Source: a bacterium (lineage in GTDB: Bacteria; Hinthialibacterota; Hinthialibacteria; OLB16). Taken from it: a stretch of 64,000 bases of DNA. The stretch spans positions 169,615-233,614 of the forward strand of contig JAJVIK010000002.1 of NCBI GenBank assembly GCA_022072055.1, read 5' to 3'. The stretch's first letter is position 1, and every line of letters starts with the position of its first letter. The position numbers and the translations under genes are program-made. Shown here one piece after another: positions 11,217 to 21,285 of this stretch. A model generated the notes under the pieces. It had not been told where the DNA came from. It saw only the letters and a program-made list of their open reading frames with translations, and searched no databases.

Positions 11217-12064
11217 AGCGTCAACAGATCCGAATCCGTCCCGCCGCCGCCCTCCTGGCGGCGTTTGCCGCCCTGGGGGCCATTCCCTCCTGGGCCGAGC
11301 GCATGGAGCCTCTGCCCGCTCAGCTCGAGGGGGTCACTATCACCGAGCATCTCAACGCCAAGATCCCGCTGGAACTCGAATTCAAGGATGAGAACGGGAA
11401 GACCATCCGCTTGGGGGACTACTTCAAGCCCGGCCGCCCCGTGCTGCTGACCCTGAACTACTACGGCTGCCCGATGCTCTGCGGCCTGCAGCTCAACGGC
11501 CTGCTCGATGCGATGAGAGAGCTGGATTGGCTTCCCGGCAAGGAATTCGAGGTGGTGACCGTGTCCTTTGATCCGGGCGAGACCCCGATCCTCGCGAAGA
11601 ACAAGAAGCAGAACTACATCCGCGAGTATGGCCGCCCCGAGGCGGCCCCGGGTTGGCATTTCCTCACCGGGCGTGAAAAGGAAATTCGCGCGCTCACCGA
11701 GGCCGTGGGATTCGGGTACCGCTACGATGAGGAGAATGATGAGTACCAGCACGCCGCCGCGCTCTTCATTCTCACGCCCCAAGGGGTCCTTTCACGGTAC
11801 CTCTATGGGGTCATGTACGAGCCCGGGACCCTGCGCCTTTCCCTGGTCGAGGCCGGGCAAGGCAAGATCGGAAGCGCGATGGACCAGATCATCCTGTTCT
11901 GCTTCCATTATGACGCCGCCGAGGGGCGCTACGCGTTTGCCGCCCTCAACGTGATGCGCGTGACCGCCCTCTTGACCGCGCTCATCCTGGCGGCGGTGAT
12001 GTTGAAGTTCTGGCGCCGTGAATTGGCGCGAGGGATCCCAACGGTCGAGGGTCATCAAACTTGA
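11213..12064 (+). CDS. SCO1/SenC-family copper chaperone
   Basis: 283 residues from ATG 11213, which overlaps the preceding stop by four bases. An N-terminal signal or anchor is followed by a thioredoxin-like domain with the copper-binding CPMLC motif (C86, C90) and the third ligand in YQH (H180). A C-terminal membrane helix lies at about 243-262. SCO proteins deliver copper to, or reduce, the CuA site of oxidase subunit II, and the CuA-bearing coxB follows immediately. The C-terminal helix is common in the long SCO forms of ACIII operons. Assignment is strong. Confidence 0.92.
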   Translation: MKRQQIRIRPAAALLAAFAALGAIPSWAERMEPLPAQLEGVTITEHLNAKIPLELEFKDENGKTIRLGDYFKPGRPVLLTLNYYGCPMLCGLQLNGLLDAMRELDWLPGKEFEVVTVSFDPGETPILAKNKKQNYIREYGRPEAAPGWHFLTGREKEIRALTEAVGFGYRYDEENDEYQHAAALFILTPQGVLSRYLYGVMYEPGTLRLSLVEAGQGKIGSAMDQIILFCFHYDAAEGRYAFAALNVMRVTALLTALILAAVMLKFWRRELARGIPTVEGHQT

Positions 12065-13050
12065 GTCGAATCATGGAGTTCATTCTTTCATTCGTCACGC
12101 AGTCCCTGGTCCAGAGTGACGGCGATTTCTGGTTGCCGCCGCGGCGCTCGACCTATGCCGTGGAAATTGACTGGATGTTTAGTTTCATCCTGTACCTCTC
12201 TGCGTTCTTCTTCGCATTGATCGTGGGATTGATGGTCTGGTTCTGCATCCGCTACCGCGCTCGCGAGGGGGGCGGGCCCCAGCCAAGTCCCTCCCACAAC
12301 CTCAAGCTGGAGTTGGTGTGGACCATTATTCCGCTGCTGCTGGTGATAGCGATTTTCTATGAAGGGTTCCGGGGATTCATGCGCCTGTCGGTCCCTCCGC
12401 AGAACGCTTACAACATCAATGTGACCGGTCAGAAGTGGAAATGGCTGTTCTCCTATCCGAACGGGTATGTGGATGAGGCCCTGCATGTCCCGGTGGATCG
12501 CCCGGTCCGGCTCACCATGACCTCCGAGGATGTGATCCACAGCCTCTATATCCCCGCGTTCCGTCTCAAGAAGGATGTGGTTCCCGGACGCTACCATACG
12601 GTCTGGTTCAACGCGACCGCGGCGGGCGAATATGACCTCTTCTGCGCGGAGTTCTGCGGCAAGGACCACTCCAACATGATCACCAAGGCGGTGGTGCATC
12701 CTCCCGGGGAGTTTGAAAAATGGCTGGAGGACGCCTCCAATTTCCTCGCCAAGATGCCGCCTCATGAGGCCGGGGAGAAGCTTTACAAGGTGCGTGGCTG
12801 CGCCCAGTGCCACTCGATCGACGGCAAGGCCAACACCGGCCCCACCTTCAAGGGCCTGATGGGCCACGAGGTCGCGCTTAAGGGCGGAACGACCATTGTC
12901 GTGGACGAGAATTACATCCGCGAGTCGATCCTCGAGCCCAACGCCAAGGTCGTGGCCGGGTTCCAGCCGGTCATGCCCACTTTCAAGGGGCGGATTAAGG
13001 ACGAGGAAATCACGGCCATCATCGAATATCTCAAGACCCTCACGGAATAA
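12061..13050 (+). CDS. coxB: Cytochrome c oxidase subunit II with fused cytochrome c (caa3 type)
   Basis: 329 residues. Two membrane helices (about 38-62 and 84-104) precede a cupredoxin domain with the CuA ligands C195, C199, H203 and M206 in CAEFCGKDHSNM and an upstream histidine in 'DVIHSLYIPAF'. The C-terminal ~90 residues are a class I cytochrome c with CAQCH at C247. The start is probably TTG 12061: GAGGG ends ten bases before it, and it overlaps the SCO stop. ATG 12073 is an alternative that lacks a ribosome-binding site. It receives electrons from ACIII and passes them to haem a. Confidence 0.93.
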   Translation: MSRIMEFILSFVTQSLVQSDGDFWLPPRRSTYAVEIDWMFSFILYLSAFFFALIVGLMVWFCIRYRAREGGGPQPSPSHNLKLELVWTIIPLLLVIAIFYEGFRGFMRLSVPPQNAYNINVTGQKWKWLFSYPNGYVDEALHVPVDRPVRLTMTSEDVIHSLYIPAFRLKKDVVPGRYHTVWFNATAAGEYDLFCAEFCGKDHSNMITKAVVHPPGEFEKWLEDASNFLAKMPPHEAGEKLYKVRGCAQCHSIDGKANTGPTFKGLMGHEVALKGGTTIVVDENYIRESILEPNAKVVAGFQPVMPTFKGRIKDEEITAIIEYLKTLTE

Positions 13051-13065
13051 GGAGCGCCCACCGTC

Positions 13066-14756
<1,691 letters not shown>

Positions 14757-14757
<1 letters not shown>

Positions 14758-15683
14758 TGGACGCGCAAGTTCACCCTCACGCGGACGCGCATGGCGCGCA
14801 TGCTCACTCGCCTCACCTCCAGCACCATTTCGACTCGCTCGAGCAGCAGTTCGATTCGGGCAAGCTCGGCATGTGGCTGTTCCTGGCCACCGAGGTCCTG
14901 CTTTTCGCGGGTCTTTTCTGCGCCTATTCGGTTTATCGCGCGAATCACCCCGAGATCTTCATCTACGCCCACCAATTCCTGGACAAGTTCTGGGGCGCGG
15001 TGAACACCGGAATCCTGATCGCCAGCTCGCTCACCATGGCCTGGGCGGTCCGGTGCTCGCAAATCGGAAAACAGACCGGGCTGGTCATCTGCCTCTGCCT
15101 GACCCTCCTTGGCGGCGTCGGCTTCCTCTGCGTCAAGTATGTGGAATACAAGGCCAAGTGGGAGCATGGCCTGCTCTGGGCCAGCCAATACAACCCCTCC
15201 CATCATGGGGAGGGCCACGATGAAGCCGCCGCGGGCGATGGACATGAGGACCACTCGGAGGCCCCGGATCCCTCCGCCGCGCATGCCGCCACCCCGCCCG
15301 CGGAAGCCGCCGCCGCGGACCCCGCCGCCGTGACCCCCACGGTCATCATGACCACTTCCGCCGGGGTGGTTGTGGAACGCTCGAAAATCCTCCCGGCGGC
15401 CATGGGCCCCATGGAGCTTGCTCCGGACACGACCGGGCATGACCTCCATGGCAAAGAGCCACAGAATGTCCAGACCTTCTTCAGCATCTACTTCATGATG
15501 ACCGGGCTGCACGGCGTGCACGTGATCATCGGGATGCTCGCCATCGCCTGGGTTTTGATCCGCTCGCTCAAGGGGCATTTCTCGCCGGCTTACTTCACTC
15601 CGGTGGACCTGGTCGGACTTTACTGGCACCTGGTCGACTTGATCTGGATCTACCTCTTCCCGTTGCTCTATCTGATTCATTAG
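14757..15683 (+). CDS. coxC: Cytochrome c oxidase subunit III with a His/Ala-rich insertion
   Basis: 308 residues. The N-terminal histidine-rich cytosolic-type tail is followed by oxidase subunit III helices: 'LGMWLFLATEVLLFAGLFC', two further helices to residue ~130, then 'SIYFMMTGLHGVHVIIGML' and 'YWHLVDLIWIYLFPLLY'. Between helices, residues ~149-235 are an insertion rich in His, Glu/Asp and Ala (several HxxH-like spacings) absent from ordinary subunit III. The insert keeps the frame and G+C of its surroundings. TGATG coupling to coxA indicates joint translation. Confidence 0.92.
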
Positions 15684-15692
15684 GAGATTTCG

Positions 15693-16052
15693 ATGTCTTC
15701 AGCGCATGGTTCTCATTCCGGTCACGGCGAACAGGTCGGACACATTGTCGGCTGGCCGATTCTTGTCGCCACTTGGGCGGCCCTCATGGTCTTCACCTAC
15801 ATCACCGTGGCCGCCACCTACATCGATCTCGGTTCTCTCAACCTGTGGCTGGCGATGGTGATCGCCACCATCAAGGCGGCGCTGGTGGTCATGTATTTCA
15901 TGCACCTGCGCTATGACCGCCCGATTAACGCCCTGGTCTTTGTGATCTCGCTGAGCGCGCTCGCGCTGTTCCTGGTCCTGGCGATGCTCGACACCGCCCA
16001 CTATCAGCAGGTCCTGATTCCGGGGTACGCCCCCGGCATGACTCCGCGATGA
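15693..16052 (+). CDS. Cytochrome c oxidase subunit IV (prokaryotic type)
   Basis: 119 residues, a histidine-rich start and three predicted membrane helices with the diagnostic segments 'MVIATIKAALVVMYFMHLRYDR' split across helix 2 and its loop. This is the small fourth subunit of bacterial caa3 oxidases, thought to help assembly or stabilise the CuB site. GGAGA lies upstream of the ATG. Its end overlaps the next gene by four bases (ATGA). Confidence 0.9.
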   Translation: MSSAHGSHSGHGEQVGHIVGWPILVATWAALMVFTYITVAATYIDLGSLNLWLAMVIATIKAALVVMYFMHLRYDRPINALVFVISLSALALFLVLAMLDTAHYQQVLIPGYAPGMTPR

Positions 16053-16669
16053 ACGACGCCCGGACCGGCGAATCCCAGGTTTTCGTGGTCCGGGACGAGG
16101 GTCTGGTCCCCGCCGATAGGGCATCCGAGGAGGTTGGGGCCCTCGGGATGCGCATCTTCCTCGCATCGCTCTCGATGCTCTTCATCGCCAGTGTGATGGG
16201 ATACCTGGTGACCCGCTTTCGGGCCGAGGCCTGGCCCCCTGAAGGAACCCCACCCATGCCGGGGGGGCTTTGGGCGAGCACATTGGTCCTGATGCTTTCC
16301 AGCGCAACCATCCAACTCGCGGTCCGAAGCGCCCGCCTGGATCGATCCAGGGCGGTCGGGCCGTGGATGCTCGTGACCACCCTTCTGGGTCTGATGTTTC
16401 TCGCCCTTCAGGGTTTTAACTGGTGGAAGATGGGATGGTTCGGCTTTCCGGATCAGGCCAAACTGTATGCGTTCACCTTCTACATGCTGACCGGACTTCA
16501 TGCCCTTCACGTCATCGGAGGGCTTGGCTTCCTTTCGCTGGTCACTTTCCGCGCGTTTCGGGGTGGATACTGGAGCCTCCACCACGCCGGCGTTCGGCAT
16601 GCCGCCGCCTATTGGCACTTCCTGGATGGGGTTTGGCTGATCCTGTTTATTCTGCTGGTCTTTGTCTGA
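16049..16669 (+). CDS. Second subunit-III-like heme-copper oxidase protein
   Basis: 206 residues with five predicted helices of the oxidase subunit III family: 'FLASLSMLFIASVMGYLV', 'FTFYMLTGLHALHVIGGLG' and a terminal 'AAYWHFLDGVWLILFILL'. It lacks the insertion seen in coxC and is shorter, so it is a paralogue and not a duplicated fragment. Last gene of the respiratory operon. It may replace or accompany CoxC in the oxidase; this is inference from family and position. Confidence 0.85.
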   Translation: MNDARTGESQVFVVRDEGLVPADRASEEVGALGMRIFLASLSMLFIASVMGYLVTRFRAEAWPPEGTPPMPGGLWASTLVLMLSSATIQLAVRSARLDRSRAVGPWMLVTTLLGLMFLALQGFNWWKMGWFGFPDQAKLYAFTFYMLTGLHALHVIGGLGFLSLVTFRAFRGGYWSLHHAGVRHAAAYWHFLDGVWLILFILLVFV

Positions 16670-16734
16670 GAGTCGCCGCGCGGATGCGCCGGCCGCCGGA
16701 TTGACCGCCCCTACGCCGATTCCACCGGAGCGGC

Positions 16735-16740
16735 TATAGT
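16735..16740 (+). promoter_or_regulatory. Possible -10 element for a near-leaderless helicase transcript
   Basis: TATAGT stands ten bases before the ATG at 16750, within CTATAGTCCG, the same ten bases found before actA (3149-3158). No good -35 box is visible at 16-18 bp. If real, the message would start within a few bases of the start codon. Confidence 0.25.
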
Positions 16741-16749
16741 CCGGGCGGG

Positions 16750-19212
16750 ATGGGTCCACTCGAAAAAGTTCTTGCGGTTTTCCGGGACACCGGGAAGCTG
16801 GGCCGCGATGTGGCCCACTGGGAGGTCATTCCACCTCGCCCCGCCGTGTTTGGCCCCTGGCCGGATAACTTGCACCCGGAAGTTGCCCGCTTGTTCGCGG
16901 AGCGGGGCATCCCCCAGCTCTATTCCCACCAGAGCCGGGCCATCGAGGCGACCCTCTCCGGAGAGCATGTGGTCGTGGTTACCCCCACGGCCAGCGGCAA
17001 GACCCTCTGCTACAACATCCCGGTCCTTCACCGCGTGTGCCTCAACCCCGAGGCTCGCGCCCTGTATATCTTCCCCACCAAGGCCCTTTCGCAGGACCAG
17101 ATGGTCGAGCTCCACTCGATCTCCGAGAGGCTGGACCGCGACATCAAGGTTTTCACCTTCGATGGCGACACTCCGCCCAACGCCCGTAAGGCCATCCGCA
17201 ACAGCGGGCACATCGTGGTCACCAATCCGGACATGCTCCATTCCGGCATCCTTCCGCATCACACCAACTGGATCAAACTCTTCGAGAACCTCGAGACCAT
17301 TGTGATCGACGAGGTCCACCAGTATCGCGGCATTTTCGGCAGCCACATGGCGAATGTCCTCCGGAGACTGAAGCGGATCTGCGCGTTCCACGGGGTGAAT
17401 CCGCGCTTTATCTGTTGCTCAGCCACCATCGCCAACCCCAAAGAGCTGGTCGAGGAGCTGGTCGGGGAGGCATTCACCTTGATCGGCGAGTCCGGGGCCC
17501 CCTCCGGAGAAAAACACGTAGTCTTCTACAACCCCCCCGTGGTCAACGCCGAACTCGGCATTCGCGCCTCGTCGATCAAGGCCGCGAGCCGAATCGCCGC
17601 GCGCCTGATCACCGAAGGGGCCCAGACCATTGTCTTCGCGCGCAGCCGTAAGCGGGTCGAGGTCATTACCACTTACCTCCGGCGCATCCTCCGGAGGCTG
17701 CGCGAAGATGCCGATCAGATCCAAGGCTATCGCGGCGGATACCTTCCCCTGGAAAGGCGCGAGATCGAGCGCGGGGTCAAGTCCGGCAAGATCCGCGGCG
17801 TGGTCAGCACCAACGCGCTTGAGCTGGGGATCGACATCGGCCAACTGGAGGCGGCGGTCCTCGCGGGCTACCCGGGAACCATCGCCAGCACTTGGCAACA
17901 AGGGGGGCGCGCCGGCCGTCGCGCCACCACCTCGCTGGTGGTCGTGGTCATGAACAGTTCCCCGATGGATCAATACCTCGCCCATCACCCCGAGTTCTTT
18001 TTCGGGTCCTCGCCGGAGCATGGGATCCTCAACCCCGACAACCTCTTTATTCTCGCGGCGCACCTCAAGTGCGGGGCCTTTGAGATTCCCTTTGAGGAGG
18101 GGGAGCGCTTTGGGGACGCCAATGTCAAACCGATCCTGGACTACTTGGATGGAGAACGGATCGTGCGCCTCAAGAATGGCCGCTATTACTACTCCTCGGA
18201 TCGCTACCCGGCGGAGGAGGTTTCCCTGCGCACCGCCGATCCCTGCAACTTCGTGATCCTCAACCTGTCGAAGAGCAATCAAGTCCTCGGCGAGGTCGAT
18301 TTCGCGAGCGCCCCGGAAATGATCCACGAGGAGGCGGTTTACCTCCACCAGACCCAGCCCTACCTGATCGAGCGACTCGATTGGGAAGGTCGCAAGGCAT
18401 ACGCAAGAGAGGCGATGCTCGACTACTACACCGACGCGGTCACAAAACGGGATATTCGGGTCCTGGCCTTGAACCTGGAGGAGGCGGTTCCCCTCGCGCA
18501 GGAAGCCGATCTCTCCGCGTCTCAAGTTCCCGTCGCGGAGGATGTGGAGGATGAAATCCAGGTCAAGTTCGCCCAGCAGCGGGAGAAGGTTCTGGGCGCG
18601 AAGACTCGGGATGTGGACAATGTGATCTTTCTCGCCCCCCGCGAGTCCGCGCGCCTAACCGAGCCGTCGGACCGGCTCGGCTCCCATTGTTGGGGGGAGG
18701 TCTCGGTCTCCACCCTGGTCACCAAGTATAAGAAGATTCGCTTCGAGACTCATGAGAATGTCGGGTATGGCGAGGTCCACCTTCCGGAGCAGGAACTCCA
18801 AACCGAGGCGTACTGGATCACCTTCGAGGATTGGCTGGAGGAGGTCTTGAAAGTCAAGGGACTGAGCCTTGGCGGAGCGATTCGCGCGCTTGGCTCCGCC
18901 CTCGCCTCCGCGGCCCCGCTTCATGTCATGTGCGATCCGCGCGATATCCGCTGTGTCCCGATGGTCAAATCCCCATTCGTGGAAAAGGCCACGATCTATC
19001 TCTACGACTACTATCCCGGCGGGGTCGGGATCAGCCGAAAGGTTTTTGAGACCCGCGCCAGGATCTGGCGCTCGGTCTACTCGCTCGTCGCGGAGTGTTC
19101 CTGTGGGAAAGGGTGCCCGGCCTGTGTCGGTCCCCCGGTCGAGGTGGGGTCCACAGGAAAGGCCTCGGCTCTGGAACTTCTCAAGGAACTGGTTCGACCC
19201 GTGGGGAACTGA
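16750..19212 (+). CDS. MrfA/YprA (Hrq1-like) superfamily 2 DEAD/H-box helicase with DUF1998 cysteine cluster
   Basis: 820 residues. Walker A in 'TPTASGKT' (K84), DEVH Walker B at D187, motif III SAT at about 222, and motif VI-like 'QGGRAGRR' around 384-391. The C-terminal DUF1998-type region ends with a CxCxxxCxxC cluster (C783, C785, C789, C792), a likely zinc site. This layout matches bacterial MrfA (YprA), a 3'-5' DNA helicase involved in repair of mitomycin-type crosslinks, and eukaryotic Hrq1. The length fits the family. It starts a new transcription unit after the oxidase operon and is followed after 7 bp by a methyltransferase. A role in DNA repair is inferred from family. Confidence 0.88.
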   Translation: MGPLEKVLAVFRDTGKLGRDVAHWEVIPPRPAVFGPWPDNLHPEVARLFAERGIPQLYSHQSRAIEATLSGEHVVVVTPTASGKTLCYNIPVLHRVCLNPEARALYIFPTKALSQDQMVELHSISERLDRDIKVFTFDGDTPPNARKAIRNSGHIVVTNPDMLHSGILPHHTNWIKLFENLETIVIDEVHQYRGIFGSHMANVLRRLKRICAFHGVNPRFICCSATIANPKELVEELVGEAFTLIGESGAPSGEKHVVFYNPPVVNAELGIRASSIKAASRIAARLITEGAQTIVFARSRKRVEVITTYLRRILRRLREDADQIQGYRGGYLPLERREIERGVKSGKIRGVVSTNALELGIDIGQLEAAVLAGYPGTIASTWQQGGRAGRRATTSLVVVVMNSSPMDQYLAHHPEFFFGSSPEHGILNPDNLFILAAHLKCGAFEIPFEEGERFGDANVKPILDYLDGERIVRLKNGRYYYSSDRYPAEEVSLRTADPCNFVILNLSKSNQVLGEVDFASAPEMIHEEAVYLHQTQPYLIERLDWEGRKAYAREAMLDYYTDAVTKRDIRVLALNLEEAVPLAQEADLSASQVPVAEDVEDEIQVKFAQQREKVLGAKTRDVDNVIFLAPRESARLTEPSDRLGSHCWGEVSVSTLVTKYKKIRFETHENVGYGEVHLPEQELQTEAYWITFEDWLEEVLKVKGLSLGGAIRALGSALASAAPLHVMCDPRDIRCVPMVKSPFVEKATIYLYDYYPGGVGISRKVFETRARIWRSVYSLVAECSCGKGCPACVGPPVEVGSTGKASALELLKELVRPVGN

Positions 19213-19219
19213 GGGGAAA

Positions 19220-19864
19220 GTGAAACCGGCCGCCCTGTTTCTCCGTGAGTTTGTTCGCGCCTTCAAGACCACCGGAGCGATCCTGCCGAGCGGTCGCGCG
19301 CTTGCCGGGGAACTCGCGCGACCCCTGCTCGACCTCTCGAGTCCGCGGAGGATTCTGGAGGCCGGTCCGGGCACAGGTCCCGTGAGCGACCTCCTGATTC
19401 GGGGCTTGGGACCTGAGGATGAGCTCCACCTCTGCGAGGTCAACCCGGTGTTTGCCCGGCATCTCGCTGAACGCCTGGACAACGACCCCGCGTGGGGGCC
19501 CAAGCGGGGGCGGGTGCGACTGCATCAGCGGGATGTGCGCGACCTGTTTGAGCCGGGACGGTTTCACCTCGTGGTGTCGGGTTTGCCGCTCAACAACTTT
19601 GGCCCGGAGCTGGTGGATGAGCTGCTCGGCGGGTTCCTTGAGTCCCTTGCTCCGGGTGGCTGCCACACTTTCTTTGAGTACATCGCGATCCGGGCGCTGA
19701 AGAGAAGGTTGGCGCGGAGCGAGGAGCGGAGCCGGTTCCGGGCCATAGAGCAGGTGGTGCGGTCTCGCTTGACTCCCTGGCAATGGCATCGAAAGGCTGT
19801 TTGGATCAACATCCCACCCGCTTGGGCCTATGCCGTGCGACGCTCGACGGGGGGCTCGGATTGA
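19220..19864 (+). CDS. PmtA-like phospholipid N-methyltransferase, class I SAM-dependent
   Basis: 214 residues from GTG 19220, with GAGGGG ending four bases upstream. The frame is open further left but that part overlaps the helicase. The N-terminal 'TTGAILPSGRALA' matches the start of PmtA-type enzymes, motif I is 'ILEAGPGTGPVSDLLI', the acidic ribose-binding residue is E in 'LHLCEVNP', and 'VVSGLPLNNF' is the characteristic motif IV. The family methylates phosphatidylethanolamine towards phosphatidylcholine; relatives act on other small acceptors, and the group also resembles rRNA dimethylases. Probably transcribed with the helicase. Confidence 0.8.
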   Translation: MKPAALFLREFVRAFKTTGAILPSGRALAGELARPLLDLSSPRRILEAGPGTGPVSDLLIRGLGPEDELHLCEVNPVFARHLAERLDNDPAWGPKRGRVRLHQRDVRDLFEPGRFHLVVSGLPLNNFGPELVDELLGGFLESLAPGGCHTFFEYIAIRALKRRLARSEERSRFRAIEQVVRSRLTPWQWHRKAVWINIPPAWAYAVRRSTGGSD

Positions 19865-19872
19865 TAATTCAT

Positions 19873-19901
19873 TCGACACTGGCTCGCCCTCTCGATACAA
19901 T
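19873..19901 (+). promoter_or_regulatory. Putative sigma70-type promoter
   Basis: TCGACA at 19873-19878 (5/6) and TACAAT at 19896-19901 (5/6) are 17 bp apart, in a short gap after the methyltransferase gene. Start of transcription near 19908 would give a ~30-base leader ending in GGGGAAAGG before ATG 19939. Confidence 0.45.
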
Positions 19902-19938
19902 CCACACTGAGAGGCGGCTCGGCGGGGAAAGGTAAACC

Positions 19939-21285
19939 ATGCCGAGTTTTGGCATAAGGAAGCTGAGGCAAAAGTTCCAGGCCATTGTGCTTCTGGCGCT
20001 CTTGCTCCCGTTCCTCCTATACGGCTTTTTCCTCTCGATCTCCCTCAGGACCCTGGAGGAGATCGAGGAAAAGACTCTGGAATCCGAACTGCTTCGCGCC
20101 GAGTCCTATCTCCGGCGCGAGCTTGCCGGGCTGATCGACATTTCCGAGCATGTTTCCGGTCTACTGGAGTCCGAGATTTCCCAAGGTCTCGCATGGGAGA
20201 CAGCCTGGGAGTCGAGTGGGATCGGGGAATGGCTGCGCGCTTCGACCCACACCGATCTGGCGATCGGGTGGGTGGAGGACGGGTCTCCGGTTCTCCTGTT
20301 TGCACGGGAATCCGGCGGTCCGACGATGGAGAAGGGAACGGGAGAAGCATGGACCGCGGGGCGCGCCGGAGGGGGCGGCTGCTCCGGTTTCGCGACCTTT
20401 CGCGGGAATCCGTACATGATCACGGTCCAACCCTTGAGTGCGCGACAGGAGGGTGCGAGCGGCTTCTTGGCCCTTGGTATCGATGTACGAGAGACCCTCC
20501 TGCCGCCGATTAACATGCTCCTCCCCGAACGAGTCCGCGTGATTGTCCCCTCCTCGGAAAACCCGCCCGCCCATCAAGGGACCACCACCCTCACCCGAAC
20601 CGGCGAGTCCGTTGTCACTATCACCAAGGTGCTTGCGGGGCTGGAGCCGGAGGGCCGCTTTGCCCTGCAACTCACCCTCGATAGCGGCCTGTTCAGCCAG
20701 CTCCGCGCGAGCCTGATCTGGCAACGGTATCTTGTGATGGGACTGATCCTGGCGGCGGGGCTGGTGGCCACGAGCTTCGCCACTGGGATGGTCCTCCGCC
20801 CGCTCCGGCGCCTCTCCGAGGCGATGGCCTCGGTTGTGGGGCCGGAGGAGTATGGCCATCGTGCGCCGGAGGAGGGGAACGATGAAATCGCCGAGCTTGC
20901 GCGCAGCTTCAACCTCCTCATGGCTCGCTTGGAGGAGGCGCAGGCCGAGATTGAGTCCGCTCAGCTGCGCCGGATGGAATCCGAGAAGATCGCCGCCATC
21001 CACGCCACGGTGGTGACTCTATCCCACCAGATCAACAACCCCCTCGCGGCGCTGCTCGGACAGGCGGAGCTGCTCCTGCTCCATGAGGAGCTGGACCCCA
21101 AGGCCAGGAAATCCCTGGAAACCATCCGCGACATGTCCCTGCGCATTTCCGCGGTGATTCGCAAGCTTCAGGAGCTGGAGCGTGTCGAAACCACCGCTTA
21201 CCTCCGAACCGCCCACATGATCAAACTGGATTCCCCGGATGACGCCGAGGCGGCGGCCACTCCCTCGCGCGTGATTGCCAAGTGA
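19939..21285 (+). CDS. Membrane sensor with HAMP and HisKA (DHp) domains but no HATPase domain
   Basis: 448 residues: first membrane helix at ~15-37, an extracytoplasmic sensor domain (~40-255, CHASE4/dCache-like in size), a second helix at ~265-287, a HAMP segment to ~340, a coiled coil, and a DHp helix pair with the H-box 'LSHQINNPLAALLG' (H363). After the second DHp helix there are only ~45 unstructured residues; the N, G1 and G2 boxes of the ATP-binding domain are absent. The stop is real in this frame and the next start (GTGA overlap at 21282) belongs to an unrelated gene. It may act as a phosphotransfer partner for another kinase. No response regulator is adjacent. Confidence 0.8.
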   Translation: MPSFGIRKLRQKFQAIVLLALLLPFLLYGFFLSISLRTLEEIEEKTLESELLRAESYLRRELAGLIDISEHVSGLLESEISQGLAWETAWESSGIGEWLRASTHTDLAIGWVEDGSPVLLFARESGGPTMEKGTGEAWTAGRAGGGGCSGFATFRGNPYMITVQPLSARQEGASGFLALGIDVRETLLPPINMLLPERVRVIVPSSENPPAHQGTTTLTRTGESVVTITKVLAGLEPEGRFALQLTLDSGLFSQLRASLIWQRYLVMGLILAAGLVATSFATGMVLRPLRRLSEAMASVVGPEEYGHRAPEEGNDEIAELARSFNLLMARLEEAQAEIESAQLRRMESEKIAAIHATVVTLSHQINNPLAALLGQAELLLLHEELDPKARKSLETIRDMSLRISAVIRKLQELERVETTAYLRTAHMIKLDSPDDAEAAATPSRVIAK

